Assembly: GCA_030433355.1 (NCBI GenBank)
Contig: JAUIMG010000008.1
Span: 50,942 to 114,941 of the forward strand
From: Bacteroidia bacterium
GTDB taxonomy: Bacteria > Bacteroidota > Bacteroidia > Flavobacteriales_E > Vicingaceae
Length of the DNA: 64,000 bases
Reading direction: 5' to 3'
Shown: one piece after another, positions 38,375 to 47,410 of the stretch
Position numbering within the stretch: position 1 is the stretch's first letter
Layout of the letters: the number at the start of each line of letters is the position of its first letter
The notes under the pieces: generated by a model
What the model saw: the letters and a program-made list of their open reading frames with translations, nothing else
What the model was told of the DNA's origin: nothing
The model's database searches: none
Position numbers and translations under genes: made by a program

Positions 38375-39557
38375 ATCTTATTTAAACAAATCATTATTTA
38401 TAGTTCTTTTGGGAATAATATTCACTGCATGTGAAGACTACTTGGGCGAAGAAACTAACCTAGATTTTATTGAAGTGCCTGGTCAAACGTTTAGAGAAGT
38501 AGCCTATGTTCCAGTGCAGCCAATTTTAAACCAATTTGTAAACCCCACAGATATTATAGCTGGTTTTGATGAATTGATCTATGTAGTGGATAATGGTACA
38601 GAAGAAGTTATTGCCTTAGATGAATCAGGAAGAGAAATTGGTAGAAAGTTTATTCCAGGTGCTAAAGGTATAGCGCAAGACAGAAGACTGCAACTTTTAG
38701 TTATTGGAGATAAAATAGACACCAATGGAATTAAACGAAGCTGTATTTATAGGCTAAATCTTAACACCAGTTTTGGTTACGGTATAAGAAATGCAGAAGT
38801 CATCAATGAAATTATTCATCCTTTTTACTTTAAGTCTTCTGCAATAGCAAGAGACGAGCAAGTAGTATTACAAAGGGTATCCGTATTGGCAGACAATTCT
38901 TTTTATGTTACTAGAAATGGTCCAAATAATAGTCCAACCCAATCTGGAGGTCCAGATGATGCTATACTATTATTTGATGCAAGTGATAAGTTTATTACTC
39001 CATTACCTGTTACTAGCAGAGCAGGAGGTCAATTTATTGACTATTTTAAAAAGCCTTTTAGTATAACAACACTTGCTAAACCACCTCAAATAAGTGTAGA
39101 CAATAGAGGAGATTTTATTTATTCCTCTCTGGATCCAAATGGCATATTAAAAGTACAGTGGATAGAAAATCTTTCCTCAGTAGATGGCAGTGTTTACTTA
39201 CCTAAAATCGACTGGGATGAAGATACTGCTAAGGCAGATGGCTTTATTAGTGAGCCATTTAAGTTTTCTAACCCTACAGGAATAGAATTTACAGGAGATG
39301 GCACCAACTATATTTTTGTGGTGGATGCATCCAAAGATTCTTTATTTCAGTTTACTTCTTCGGGTTTAGAAGGAGTTAGGCCTCCACCTGCATCAGGAGA
39401 AACTAAATTTGTCAAGACTTCTTTTGGAGGAACGGGAATAGGTCCAACTCAATTTAATAATCCTTCTGCGGTTGCATATAAAGATAGAATAGTATATGTA
39501 GCTGATGCAGGAAATGGAAGAATTCTTCGATTTAAACTTACCCTGGATATCCGCTAA
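38358..39557 (+). CDS. NHL-repeat-like lipoprotein
   Basis: The 399-residue protein has a lipoprotein signal; the hydrophobic stretch LFIVLLGIIFTAC places the lipidated Cys near residue 25. The mature part has propeller-type strands such as IIAGFDELIYVVDNGTEEVIALD near residue 55 and AYKDRIVYVADAGNGRILRFKL at the end, consistent with NHL/YVTN-like blades. ATG 38358 is used here; a GTG three codons later would also give a good signal. It is translated from a message overlapping the PorV/PorQ-like gene, so it probably belongs to the same surface complex. Confidence 0.75.
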   Translation: MISVSKSYLNKSLFIVLLGIIFTACEDYLGEETNLDFIEVPGQTFREVAYVPVQPILNQFVNPTDIIAGFDELIYVVDNGTEEVIALDESGREIGRKFIPGAKGIAQDRRLQLLVIGDKIDTNGIKRSCIYRLNLNTSFGYGIRNAEVINEIIHPFYFKSSAIARDEQVVLQRVSVLADNSFYVTRNGPNNSPTQSGGPDDAILLFDASDKFITPLPVTSRAGGQFIDYFKKPFSITTLAKPPQISVDNRGDFIYSSLDPNGILKVQWIENLSSVDGSVYLPKIDWDEDTAKADGFISEPFKFSNPTGIEFTGDGTNYIFVVDASKDSLFQFTSSGLEGVRPPPASGETKFVKTSFGGTGIGPTQFNNPSAVAYKDRIVYVADAGNGRILRFKLTLDIR

Positions 39558-39589
39558 AAGAGATTATCTTTATAGCTTAAACCTATTCT

Positions 39590-40564
39590 ATGCTCAATTA
39601 TCAGTTTAAGCCATTCTTAACTTTTCTTATTTCAACTAGTCTATCCTTTTCTTGTTTCGGCCAAGATATGTTAAGGCTAGCATCTGATGTTTGGCCCCCT
39701 TTTACAAGTGAACAGGGAAGACTGTCTATTTCGACAAATATTGTGCAAGAAGCTTTAAGAAGGTCAAATAGGAATACCCAAATTACCATAGTAGATCTTG
39801 GCGTGGTTGCAACAGGTATATTTAATGGAACATACGATGGCAGCTCCGCAGTTTGGAAGATATCTTCCACTAATGAAGGGCTAGTGTTTTCAATTCCTTA
39901 TCTTCAAAATCAGTTGCTTTTAGTGGGAAAAAAGGGTGCAGATGTATCTGCCAAATCTTTAGATGAATTAGAGAATAAGAAAATTGGAATTCTTGGTTTA
40001 GGATTAATGGGCACAGAGATTAATGAGAATCCAAAAGTTAAATTTATAAGAGGTAAAAGTGATCAGGAAAATCTTAGAAAGTTAATTGAAGGAGAGTTAG
40101 ATTATATTTTAGTAGACGCTCTGCTAATAGAATATGTAAGGTCTTTTAGAAATGAAGAAGCCAATCAATTTGTTGAAATTGGAGAGAATGTACTAGTAAG
40201 AAAGCCTCTTCATTTTGCTTTGTCTGATAAAGTGCCAAATGCAAAAGAAATTATAGCAGAGTTTAATCTTAAAGTTTTGGAGATGATTCAAGATGGGACT
40301 TACAACAGAATTTTGAATGTTGATAGGATTGTGGTTGACTCAGATAAAGATGGAGTAAAAGAAGTTGTAATGGTAGGAAATGCTAACGGAATTAATCCTC
40401 CAAATACTGGTTACGACTTAAGTGCCTTCATTAAAACAAAAGATAAAGAATACATTATTGGAGGAAAGAAATATAAGAATTGGGAAGAGGTTCCTCAATC
40501 CTTTAAACAACCTTACCGACCTGAATTTATTGAGGGATTTAGCGTATTAAAATTTAATTTCTAA
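39590..40564 (+). CDS. periplasmic solute-binding-like protein (SBP family 3)
   Basis: The 324-residue protein has a signal peptide ending SCFGQ (about residue 25). LRLASDVWPPFTSE near residue 29, GIFNGTYDGSSAVWKI, EGLVFSIPYLQNQLLLVGKKG and KKIGILGLGLMG are the hallmarks of type 3 extracellular solute-binding domains, which bind amino acids or similar small molecules. There is no ABC permease or ATPase next to it. The C-terminal ~70 residues after DRIVVDSDKDG are an unusual extension. It ends convergently on porT with a four-base overlap. Ligand unknown. Confidence 0.75.
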   Translation: MLNYQFKPFLTFLISTSLSFSCFGQDMLRLASDVWPPFTSEQGRLSISTNIVQEALRRSNRNTQITIVDLGVVATGIFNGTYDGSSAVWKISSTNEGLVFSIPYLQNQLLLVGKKGADVSAKSLDELENKKIGILGLGLMGTEINENPKVKFIRGKSDQENLRKLIEGELDYILVDALLIEYVRSFRNEEANQFVEIGENVLVRKPLHFALSDKVPNAKEIIAEFNLKVLEMIQDGTYNRILNVDRIVVDSDKDGVKEVVMVGNANGINPPNTGYDLSAFIKTKDKEYIIGGKKYKNWEEVPQSFKQPYRPEFIEGFSVLKFNF

Positions 40565-41268
40565 CCTTCAAATAGGAAGGTTAAGAAGAACATTTTAGGA
40601 ATAATTCTATCAATTGGAGTAGAAAGTTCAGTTTGATCAGGGATTAAAACATCATCAAGACCATAACTCATCTTTAGTTCTATAGCAAATTTAAAATAGG
40701 GTAGAAAAAAATCTGTTCCAATTCCTACTTCTGCAGAGGTTGTATTTCTCTTTAGTTTAATTATGGATTCTACTATATCCTCATTTTTCACATCTTCATT
40801 AGATGCTAAGTCAACAGAATACTTAATACCACCTATAAAATAGGCAGCAAAGTTATTAAGCCTAGCGGAACGATATTTTAATAGGATTGGAAAATCTAAA
40901 TAAGTGGATTCTACCTGCCTTTGAATCAGTGTAGATTCTCCTTGAGCATTGATAAATTGAAAGTCTAAGTTTCTCTGACCAAAAACTAAGGTCGGTAAGA
41001 ATCTAATTCCGAAATATTTATTTATATGAAATTCGGATACAATTCCTAAGTTAAAACCACTTTGATCTACAACATCTATTTGGCTTAAACTATCTGCAAT
41101 CTGGAATGGTTTTCTATGTAATGCAAAAGAGGCAGAGTTTATTCCTAGAGAGAATCCAAAGTGCACACGTTTTGTGTCAAACCTTTGCAGATGCTTTACT
41201 TTAGGAGGTTGAGCAAAAAGTGTGGTAGTGCTCAATAAAAGAAAAAAACTTAATACCCTTATCATCAT
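40561..41268 (-). CDS. porT: type IX secretion system barrel protein PorT
   Basis: The 235-residue protein has a signal peptide ending LFAQ. The mature part matches PorT: PKVKHLQRFDTKRVHFGFSL near residue 23, LDFPILLKYRSARLNNFAAYFIGG near 145, IIKLKRNTTSAEVGIGTDFFLPYFKFAIEL near 190. PorT is an outer-membrane barrel needed for T9SS assembly in Porphyromonas and gliding bacteria. It lies after ubiE, the usual ubiE-porT order. A hairpin at 40562-40583 (TAACCTTC/GAAGGTTA) overlaps its 3' end. The presence of porT supports active T9SS export of the cargo proteins in this window. Confidence 0.9.
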   Translation of the reverse strand: MMIRVLSFFLLLSTTTLFAQPPKVKHLQRFDTKRVHFGFSLGINSASFALHRKPFQIADSLSQIDVVDQSGFNLGIVSEFHINKYFGIRFLPTLVFGQRNLDFQFINAQGESTLIQRQVESTYLDFPILLKYRSARLNNFAAYFIGGIKYSVDLASNEDVKNEDIVESIIKLKRNTTSAEVGIGTDFFLPYFKFAIELKMSYGLDDVLIPDQTELSTPIDRIIPKMFFLTFLFEG

Positions 41269-41298
41269 AATTACTAAGGAAACGAAATTAATCTATTA

Positions 41299-42027
41299 TT
41301 ATTTCTCCGCCACATAAATAGAAGCGATTCCAAAAAATAAGGGTTCCATACTCTTTACAGTATAGCCCAAATTTGTTAAAATATTTGTGAACTCTTTCCC
41401 TTCTGGAAAAGCATCAACAGATTCAGGTAAATATTGGTAAGCAGAGGAATCTTTGGAGACTCTAGAGCCTATTCTTGGAAGAATAGAGTGAAAATAAAGA
41501 TTGTAAATATTTTTAACTGGAAATGCTTTTGGTTTGGAGAATTCTAGAATTACAGCTTTTCCTTTAGGTTTTAAAACTCTTTTCATTTCCCTTAGACCTT
41601 TTTCCAGGTTTTCGAAATTCCTTACTCCAAAAGCAACCGTTATGCCATCAAAGTAATTATCTTCATAAGGAATGTCTTCAGAATCTCCATATTTAAGTTC
41701 TATAATTTGATCCTTACCCATTTTGGCGACTTTCTCTTGACCTTTAGAAAGCATGCCCTTGCTAATATCTATACCCTTTATCTCTTCAGGGTTTAATCGT
41801 AAACACTCTATCGCAAAGTCACCTGTGCCAGTGGCAACATCAAGTATTTTCTTGGGCTTATCTTTTGCTAAGATATTAACGGCTCTTTTTCTCCAAAGTT
41901 TGTCTATTCCAAGAGATAAGAAGTGATTTAAGAAATCATATCTATGAGAGATATTATCAAACATCTCTGCAACTTGCTCTTTCTTACTACTGCTTTTATC
42001 TTTATACGGAACTACTTTTTCTTTCAT
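41299..42027 (-). CDS. ubiE: demethylmenaquinone methyltransferase
   Basis: The 242-residue protein is a class I SAM methyltransferase of the UbiE/MenG group: FDNISHRYDFLNHFLSLGID near residue 23, SAM loop DVATGTGDFAIECL near 63, VAFGVRNFENLEKGLREMKRVLKPKG near 131, and KDSSAYQYLPESVDAFPEG near 190. It performs the last step of menaquinone synthesis, making MK from DMK, as Bacteroidota lack ubiquinone. It is followed by porT and preceded by lepB in the dapB-lepB-ubiE-porT run. Confidence 0.96.
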   Translation of the reverse strand: MKEKVVPYKDKSSSKKEQVAEMFDNISHRYDFLNHFLSLGIDKLWRKRAVNILAKDKPKKILDVATGTGDFAIECLRLNPEEIKGIDISKGMLSKGQEKVAKMGKDQIIELKYGDSEDIPYEDNYFDGITVAFGVRNFENLEKGLREMKRVLKPKGKAVILEFSKPKAFPVKNIYNLYFHSILPRIGSRVSKDSSAYQYLPESVDAFPEGKEFTNILTNLGYTVKSMEPLFFGIASIYVAEK

Positions 42028-42063
42028 TATCTATAGCTTCTTCTATTAAAAGCTTGTTTTTGA

Positions 42064-43626
42064 TTAATTGTTTTGTGGAATCTCAATTCTTTCTTGATAT
42101 GCTTCATCATCATCATGAATTAGACTGAATAATCTACTCCATCTAATCTTATTTAAGAAGCTTTTGTTTGGGTCTAAAGAGAGCCAAATAAACACTGCCT
42201 TTCCAACAATATGGTCTTCTGGTACAAATCCCCAGAAACGACTGTCTTGAGAATTATGTCTATTATCTCCCATCATCCAATAGTAGTCCATTTTAATCGT
42301 GTATTCTTCAGTAAACTCACCATTGATTTTAATTTTACCCTCAACTACGTCTAGTTCATTCCCTTCATAAACTCTAATAATTCTGTCATATAGAGCTAAG
42401 TTTTCTAGCGTAAGCTTTACTTTCTTGCCAGCATAAGGGATTTCAATTGGGCCAAAATTATCTTCTGTCCATCTTGTTGTATCTGTGTTTGGGTAAATTG
42501 GATTTTTAAAGGATTCTCTATCCTGATAAAACCCTAGTGGCTTTATTTCTTTTTGAACTAATTTAACTTGAGGAAGTTCTTTAATAAACTTCAAGTTTTC
42601 ATCAGTTAAATGCATTTCCCAAAGACCATTAACATGTGTTGGATAAAACTCTGTTATATCTTGATTTAGCAATCTCTCTTTTCTAAACCCTCTACCATCT
42701 GTTTGAACAAGATAGCTATACTGCATGCCTTCAGGCTCATAGGCTGCTTCATCATTAATGATTAAGTCTCCATCAATAATTTGAAGTTTATCACCAGGTA
42801 AACCAACACACCTTTTAATGTAGTTTTCTCTTTTATCTACAGGTCGGTCTATTACATCAAACTTTCTCCAAATATTCTCCCTGCCTTGATCTCTAACCAT
42901 TTGATAGTAGGTTCTATTTTGGTGCTGAACAACAACAGTATCCCCCGCAGGAAAGTTAAATACAACTGCCTCGTTTCTCTTAACCTCTTGAAGTTTTGGA
43001 AGTCTTGTATAAGGAAGTTTAATTAGTTCAGAATAGGATTTTACGCTTTCTGTAAACCACATGGTATGATGCGCAAAAGGAAAGAAAATAGGGGTATTAG
43101 GTATTCTACTTCCATAATTCACCTTGCTTACAAATAAGAAATCACCCACCAAAAGAGACTTTTCCATCGATGATGTTGGAATAGTAAAAGCTTCAATGTA
43201 GATAGCCCTAATAAGTGTTGCAGCTATAACGGCAAAGGATATTGCATCAGCCCATTCTCTTTGTCTTGATTTTTGGTATTTATTTAAGAAGTCTTCTCCC
43301 TTCCATGTGTATTTGTCTTCTAGGCCTATATAGGTTAAATAGAAAGGAGTAGCAATAACACCTAGGGCATGTTCCCAATAAGAAACTATGCCCATATTCT
43401 TTAGCAGTTCAACAATAATTCCAACCCAAACAATAAATCCAACAAATGGAATATAGTAAATGGCCATCCACCAAATTGGTTTTCTAATAAGGTTGATTGC
43501 CTCATAGATACCATAAAAAGGAACAAGAATTTTCCAAGGAGCTATTCCAGCTTTCTTGAATATCAAATACAATCCAATGTGTGAAAGGATATAATAGCTT
43601 ATTAGTAGGATTAGAATTAATTGCAT
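42064..43626 (-). CDS. lepB: signal peptidase I
   Basis: The 520-residue protein is longer than E. coli LepB (324), as is usual in Bacteroidota. Three or four membrane segments lie in residues 1-145, then the S26 catalytic region: IPTSSMEKSLLVGDFLFVSK with Ser153 as nucleophile, and YIKRCVGLPGDKLQI with Lys271 as general base. The C-terminal DYYWMMGDNRHNSQDSRFWG near residue 465 is the GDNR box D. It cleaves signal peptides at the periplasmic face of the inner membrane. It starts two bases after the dapB stop. Confidence 0.95.
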   Translation of the reverse strand: MQLILILLISYYILSHIGLYLIFKKAGIAPWKILVPFYGIYEAINLIRKPIWWMAIYYIPFVGFIVWVGIIVELLKNMGIVSYWEHALGVIATPFYLTYIGLEDKYTWKGEDFLNKYQKSRQREWADAISFAVIAATLIRAIYIEAFTIPTSSMEKSLLVGDFLFVSKVNYGSRIPNTPIFFPFAHHTMWFTESVKSYSELIKLPYTRLPKLQEVKRNEAVVFNFPAGDTVVVQHQNRTYYQMVRDQGRENIWRKFDVIDRPVDKRENYIKRCVGLPGDKLQIIDGDLIINDEAAYEPEGMQYSYLVQTDGRGFRKERLLNQDITEFYPTHVNGLWEMHLTDENLKFIKELPQVKLVQKEIKPLGFYQDRESFKNPIYPNTDTTRWTEDNFGPIEIPYAGKKVKLTLENLALYDRIIRVYEGNELDVVEGKIKINGEFTEEYTIKMDYYWMMGDNRHNSQDSRFWGFVPEDHIVGKAVFIWLSLDPNKSFLNKIRWSRLFSLIHDDDEAYQERIEIPQNN

Positions 43627-43628
43627 TT

Positions 43629-44345
43629 TTAATTTTTTAGTACGTCTTTCATGGTAAATATTCCCTTTTTATTCTTGAGAAACTCAGCAGCTACAACAGC
43701 ACCTAGAGCAAAGCCTTTTCTATTTTTTGCCAAATGCTTTATTTCTATTTCATCAATTTCTGATACATATTTAATGATATGCGTTCCGGGTACTTTGTCT
43801 TCTCTTACAGAAATTATTTCTAAAACTTCTTCTTCATTGCTTTTTTCGTTGCTCCACTTTTTTAAAGTAGAGTCATTGTCAATAATTCCTTCAGCAAGTG
43901 TTATAGCTGTTCCGCTTGGACTATCTAACTTCTCCAAATGGTGTATTTCCCTTATATTAGCTCTGTATTCCTTATGCTTTTCCATTAAACTCGCCAAGGT
44001 TTTATTTAATTCAAAGAAAAGGTTTACACCAATACTGAAGTTGGTTGCTGTTAACAATGCAGAATCTTTTTCTTTTATCAAATCAACAACTTTGCTGTAT
44101 TCATTATACCATCCTGTAGTTCCAACCACTACAGGACAGCCTGCATTAGCACATAAAGTGATATTTCTTATAGCCTCCTCTGGTTTGCTAAATTCAATAG
44201 CTACATCACATTTTTTAAGATTTTCAGTAGTAAGTTCTTCTTGGTTATCCGAATTGATCTTAATACCAATTCTATGATTTCTATCTAAAGAAATCTGCTC
44301 AACTTCTTTACCCATTTTACCATATCCAAGAATTGCTATTACCAT
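43629..44345 (-). CDS. dapB: 4-hydroxy-tetrahydrodipicolinate reductase
   Basis: The 238-residue protein has the N-terminal Rossmann loop GYGKMGKEV at 7-15, VVGTTGWY near residue 83, NFSIGVNLFF near 102, and the catalytic EIHHLEKLDSPSGTA near 132-146 with the KxDSPSGTA active site. It reduces the dipicolinate intermediate on the diaminopimelate route to lysine and murein. A clear TTTG-N17-TAATTTTG promoter lies in front. Confidence 0.96.
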   Translation of the reverse strand: MVIAILGYGKMGKEVEQISLDRNHRIGIKINSDNQEELTTENLKKCDVAIEFSKPEEAIRNITLCANAGCPVVVGTTGWYNEYSKVVDLIKEKDSALLTATNFSIGVNLFFELNKTLASLMEKHKEYRANIREIHHLEKLDSPSGTAITLAEGIIDNDSTLKKWSNEKSNEEEVLEIISVREDKVPGTHIIKYVSEIDEIEIKHLAKNRKGFALGAVVAAEFLKNKKGIFTMKDVLKN

Positions 44346-44371
44346 TGAAAACTAAAGTTATATTAAGGCGA

Positions 44372-44400
44372 CAAAATTACCCTATTGTTATTACACCAAA
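44372..44400 (-). promoter_or_regulatory. promoter of dapB-lepB-ubiE-porT
   Basis: On the minus strand TTTG (44400-44397) is followed after 17 bases by TAATTTTG (44379-44372). Both elements match the Bacteroidota consensus and the spacing is normal. It lies 26 bases before the dapB ATG. Confidence 0.72.
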
Positions 44401-44403
44401 GGT

Positions 44404-44985
44404 TTAAAACCTATTTCTTTGGACATTTTTACCAAATTTTAAGCTTATTGTCATACTAGGGGTGGGACTTAAGTAAGGACCTGTGAACTGAATATTTGGT
44501 TTTATAATTGCCGAAAGATCATTACTTACATCAAATTCGTATAGATGCGCATCTACAGCTGCATCTACAATGTTGAGAATGTAAGCCACACCAGTTAATA
44601 CATACAATAAGTCTCTATTAGCTCTATGAAAATCTATTAATGAAATGAGGTTATCATCCGTGTAAACTCCGTCATATTTATCATCAACGGTATTTGGATC
44701 GTCGTCATTTCTTTTTAAATAGGCATCTTTAAAGTCATTGAATTTGCTTTGTTGGTCTAAAGCGAAAAACAGTGGAGTTCCAATGGCGGCATATACTACA
44801 GGTATTTTCCAATATTTCTCATTATAAGCTTGGCCTAAACCCGGCAAAGCCATGGACATTAAAGTAGCTTTCTTAGGCGACTTGATTACAATATCTTCTT
44901 TTAAAAGAAGTGTGTCAGAGTTTTGAGCCCTAAGAGAATTTAGATGAAGAAATAGGACAAAAAGTAAGATCCCATAAAATTTCAT
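44404..44985 (-). CDS. DUF5683-like exported or membrane protein
   Basis: The 193-residue protein has a signal peptide (about 1-20). The block PKKATLMSMALPGLGQAYNEKYWKIPVVYAAIG near residues 34-67, with a second hydrophobic segment near DLLYVLTGVAYILNIVDAAVDAHL (about 127-150), is characteristic of DUF5683, a Bacteroidota family that follows parB in many genomes. Function is unknown; a proximity to chromosome partition genes suggests an envelope role but nothing more can be shown. Confidence 0.8.
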   Translation of the reverse strand: MKFYGILLFVLFLHLNSLRAQNSDTLLLKEDIVIKSPKKATLMSMALPGLGQAYNEKYWKIPVVYAAIGTPLFFALDQQSKFNDFKDAYLKRNDDDPNTVDDKYDGVYTDDNLISLIDFHRANRDLLYVLTGVAYILNIVDAAVDAHLYEFDVSNDLSAIIKPNIQFTGPYLSPTPSMTISLKFGKNVQRNRF

Positions 44986-44993
44986 TTGGGAAA

Positions 44994-45875
44994 TTATTTA
45001 TTCAGAAGGTTTAAGATCTGGTTTAATTGTTCATCAGATTCGAATGAGATTGTGAGTTTACCCTTGTCAATGTCATTTCTTTTAAGTTGAACGTTAAGAT
45101 TTATCTTCTTAGATATATCGGATTGCAGTTTTTTATCACTTAGCGAAAGAGGAAAACTCTTTTTTGGAGCAAATTGATTTGACTTTTTTGTCTTACTCAA
45201 CTCTTCTGTTTTTCTTACGGAAAGTTTGTCTTCTAGTATTTGATTAAAAAGGTCTAATTGTTTTTGCTCATCATCAATATTTATAAGCGCTCTGGCATGT
45301 CCCATAGATAGTTGATTTTCAGCAATTCCGCTTTGGATTTCTGCTGGTAACTTTAATAGGCGCAAATAATTACTTATGGTACTTCTTTTCTTTCCAACTC
45401 TCTGGCTAAGTTCTTCTTGGGTTAGTTTGCATTCTTCAATTAATCTTTGATAACTCAAAGAAACTTCTATGGCATTTAAATTTGCTCTTTGAATATTCTC
45501 AACCAAGGCCATCTCCAACATAGCCTGATCATTTGCAAGCCTAATAAATGCAGGCACTGCAGAAAGTCCTGCTATTTGAGAAGCTCTAAATCTTCTTTCT
45601 CCGCTAATTAATTGGTACTTATTGTACCCCAACTTACGCACGGTAAGAGGCTGTATAATCCCTAATTCTTTAATTGATTGAGCTAGCTCATTCAATTTTT
45701 CTTCTTCAAAATTATTTCTAGGTTGGAAAGGATTCGCCTCAATTTGATTGATTGGCAATTCTGCAATAGAACCTAAGGTATTTTCTATTGCATTCTTGTT
45801 TTCAGAAGTAATATCTGTTTTATGATCTTCTAATAATGCGCTTAATCCTCTTCCTAAGGCAGGTTTTTTTGTCAT
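44994..45875 (-). CDS. parB: chromosome-partitioning protein ParB
   Basis: The 293-residue protein has the ParB/Noc layout: KPALGRGLSALL at the N-terminus, NPFQPR near residue 48-53, the CTP-binding GERRFRA at 92-98, the MALVENIQRANLNAIE block, and a helix-turn-helix TQEELSQRVGKKRSTISNYL. The C-terminal dimerisation part ends LNQILNLLNK. It spreads from parS sites near the origin. Its ATG overlaps the parA TGA by four bases. No parS palindrome was noticed in the adjacent sequence. Confidence 0.95.
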   Translation of the reverse strand: MTKKPALGRGLSALLEDHKTDITSENKNAIENTLGSIAELPINQIEANPFQPRNNFEEEKLNELAQSIKELGIIQPLTVRKLGYNKYQLISGERRFRASQIAGLSAVPAFIRLANDQAMLEMALVENIQRANLNAIEVSLSYQRLIEECKLTQEELSQRVGKKRSTISNYLRLLKLPAEIQSGIAENQLSMGHARALINIDDEQKQLDLFNQILEDKLSVRKTEELSKTKKSNQFAPKKSFPLSLSDKKLQSDISKKINLNVQLKRNDIDKGKLTISFESDEQLNQILNLLNK

Positions 45876-46681
45876 TCTTCAAGCTCGATTATCTTCTCAG
45901 ATTCTTTGAGTTGTGTCAACTCATTATTCTGGAGTATTTCACGGGCTAAATTAAGATAATTTACAGCTCCTTTGCAGCTTGCATCATGCATAATAATAGT
46001 TTCTCCATGACTTGGAGCCTCTCCTAATCTTGTATTTCTTTGAATTATAGTGTCGAAAACCATTTGTTGGAAGTGGGTTTTAACTTCTTCAACTACTTGA
46101 TTGGATAGCCTTAATCGAATATCGTACATAGTAAGAAGTAAACCTTCTATACTAAGTTCAGGATTTAATCTTGCTTGGACTATTTTAATAGTATTTAACA
46201 ACTTACCTAAGCCTTCAAGTGCAAAATACTCACATTGAACTGGTATAATTACAGAATCGGATGCAGTAAGTGAGTTAAGTGTAATTAAGCCTAAAGAAGG
46301 AGAACAATCTATAATTATAAAATCGTAGTCATTTTTAATCTTACTTAAAGCTGCCCGCATCATCTTTTCTCTGCTGGGCAGATTAATCATTTCAATTTCA
46401 GCACCCACTAAATCTATATGGGCAGGCAAAAGATATAAATTTGGAGACGAGGTTTCAAGAATAATGTCTTGAGGTTCAATATCATTTATGATACATTCAT
46501 AAATACTCGTTTTAACATTTTTAGGGTCTATTCCAACACCAGATGTAGCATTAGCTTGTGGGTCGGCATCTACTAAAAGTACCTTCCTTTCAAGAACACC
46601 TAATGCGGCAGCTAGGTTAATCGCTGTTGTTGTTTTACCTACTCCACCTTTTTGATTGGCTACTGAAATGATTTTTCCCAT
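45872..46681 (-). CDS. parA: chromosome-partitioning ATPase ParA
   Basis: The 269-residue protein has the deviant Walker A KGGVGKTTT at 11-19, switch motif VDADPQANATSG near 38-49 and Walker B IIIDCSPSLGL near 122-132. These identify a Soj/ParA ATPase, which moves ParB-parS complexes over the nucleoid. It starts the parA-parB-DUF5683 unit. A 210-base gap separates it from the divergent FMN reductase gene and contains no ORF. Confidence 0.96.
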   Translation of the reverse strand: MGKIISVANQKGGVGKTTTAINLAAALGVLERKVLLVDADPQANATSGVGIDPKNVKTSIYECIINDIEPQDIILETSSPNLYLLPAHIDLVGAEIEMINLPSREKMMRAALSKIKNDYDFIIIDCSPSLGLITLNSLTASDSVIIPVQCEYFALEGLGKLLNTIKIVQARLNPELSIEGLLLTMYDIRLRLSNQVVEEVKTHFQQMVFDTIIQRNTRLGEAPSHGETIIMHDASCKGAVNYLNLAREILQNNELTQLKESEKIIELEE

Positions 46682-46891
46682 GGAATGAAATTTATTTTAA
46701 ACTTTTGTGCGTTTCAATTGCTAAATAGTCGGACTCTGAATTTATTGCTAGGATTGAAAATATAAATAAGTAATATAATCAGTTTCTTTGCAGTCGCTCC
46801 CAATTCAAACTTTGCTAAAAGTACATTTATTATAGGTGTCTATAGCTTGAAATAAGGGGGTTTTTTTAAACAAATTTTTGTTGATAGGAAT

Positions 46892-47410
46892 ATGATAACT
46901 ATTATTTCAGCGAGTAATCGAGAAGGCAATTGGACCTCCATTTTTGCAAACCATTGTTTGGATTATTTAACTAAACAGAAGGTAGACGCTCAAAAATTCG
47001 AATTAGGTGATTTGCCTCAAAGTTTAAGGCTAAAGTCAGTTTATGAGTATGATTCATCCATATTTGCAGACATCTCTAAAAGCATCATAGAACCTTCTAA
47101 TAAGTTTTTGTTTATTGTGCCTGAATACAATGGAAGTATGCCGGGGATTCTGAAACTTTTTATTGATGGTATAGAACCAAAATTCTTCAAAGGAAAGAAG
47201 GCTGCATTAATTGGTATATCTGCAGGTAGAGCAGGTAATCTAAGAGGAATGGACCATTTGACTGATATTCTACATTATCTGCAAGTGGAAGTAATGGCCG
47301 CCAAACTGCCTATCTCAAAAATTTCTGACTTAGTTAAAAATAAAGTCATTAAAGATGAGCAGACTATTGTTGAATTGGAGAAGCAATTGTTAAAATTCAT
47401 TAACTATTAA
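46892..47410 (+). CDS. NADPH-dependent FMN reductase
   Basis: The 172-residue protein is a flavodoxin-fold FMN reductase: SASNREGNWTSIFANH at the N-terminus (phosphate loop), IVPEYNGSMPGILKLFIDG near residue 75 with the conserved PEYN, and IGISAGRAGNLRGMDHL near 108. It probably reduces FMN or quinones using NADPH. Its TAA overlaps the truA ATG by one base, indicating coupling. Confidence 0.9.
   Translation: MITIISASNREGNWTSIFANHCLDYLTKQKVDAQKFELGDLPQSLRLKSVYEYDSSIFADISKSIIEPSNKFLFIVPEYNGSMPGILKLFIDGIEPKFFKGKKAALIGISAGRAGNLRGMDHLTDILHYLQVEVMAAKLPISKISDLVKNKVIKDEQTIVELEKQLLKFINY

Noticed and set aside
43651..44277. 208-residue frame opposite dapB
   Set aside because: Antisense shadow of a well-conserved gene; Ser/Leu/Phe-rich sequence typical of reversed coding strands.
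45872..46891. parS site near parAB
   Set aside because: No TGTTnCACGTGnAACA-like palindrome was noticed in parAB or its flanks.
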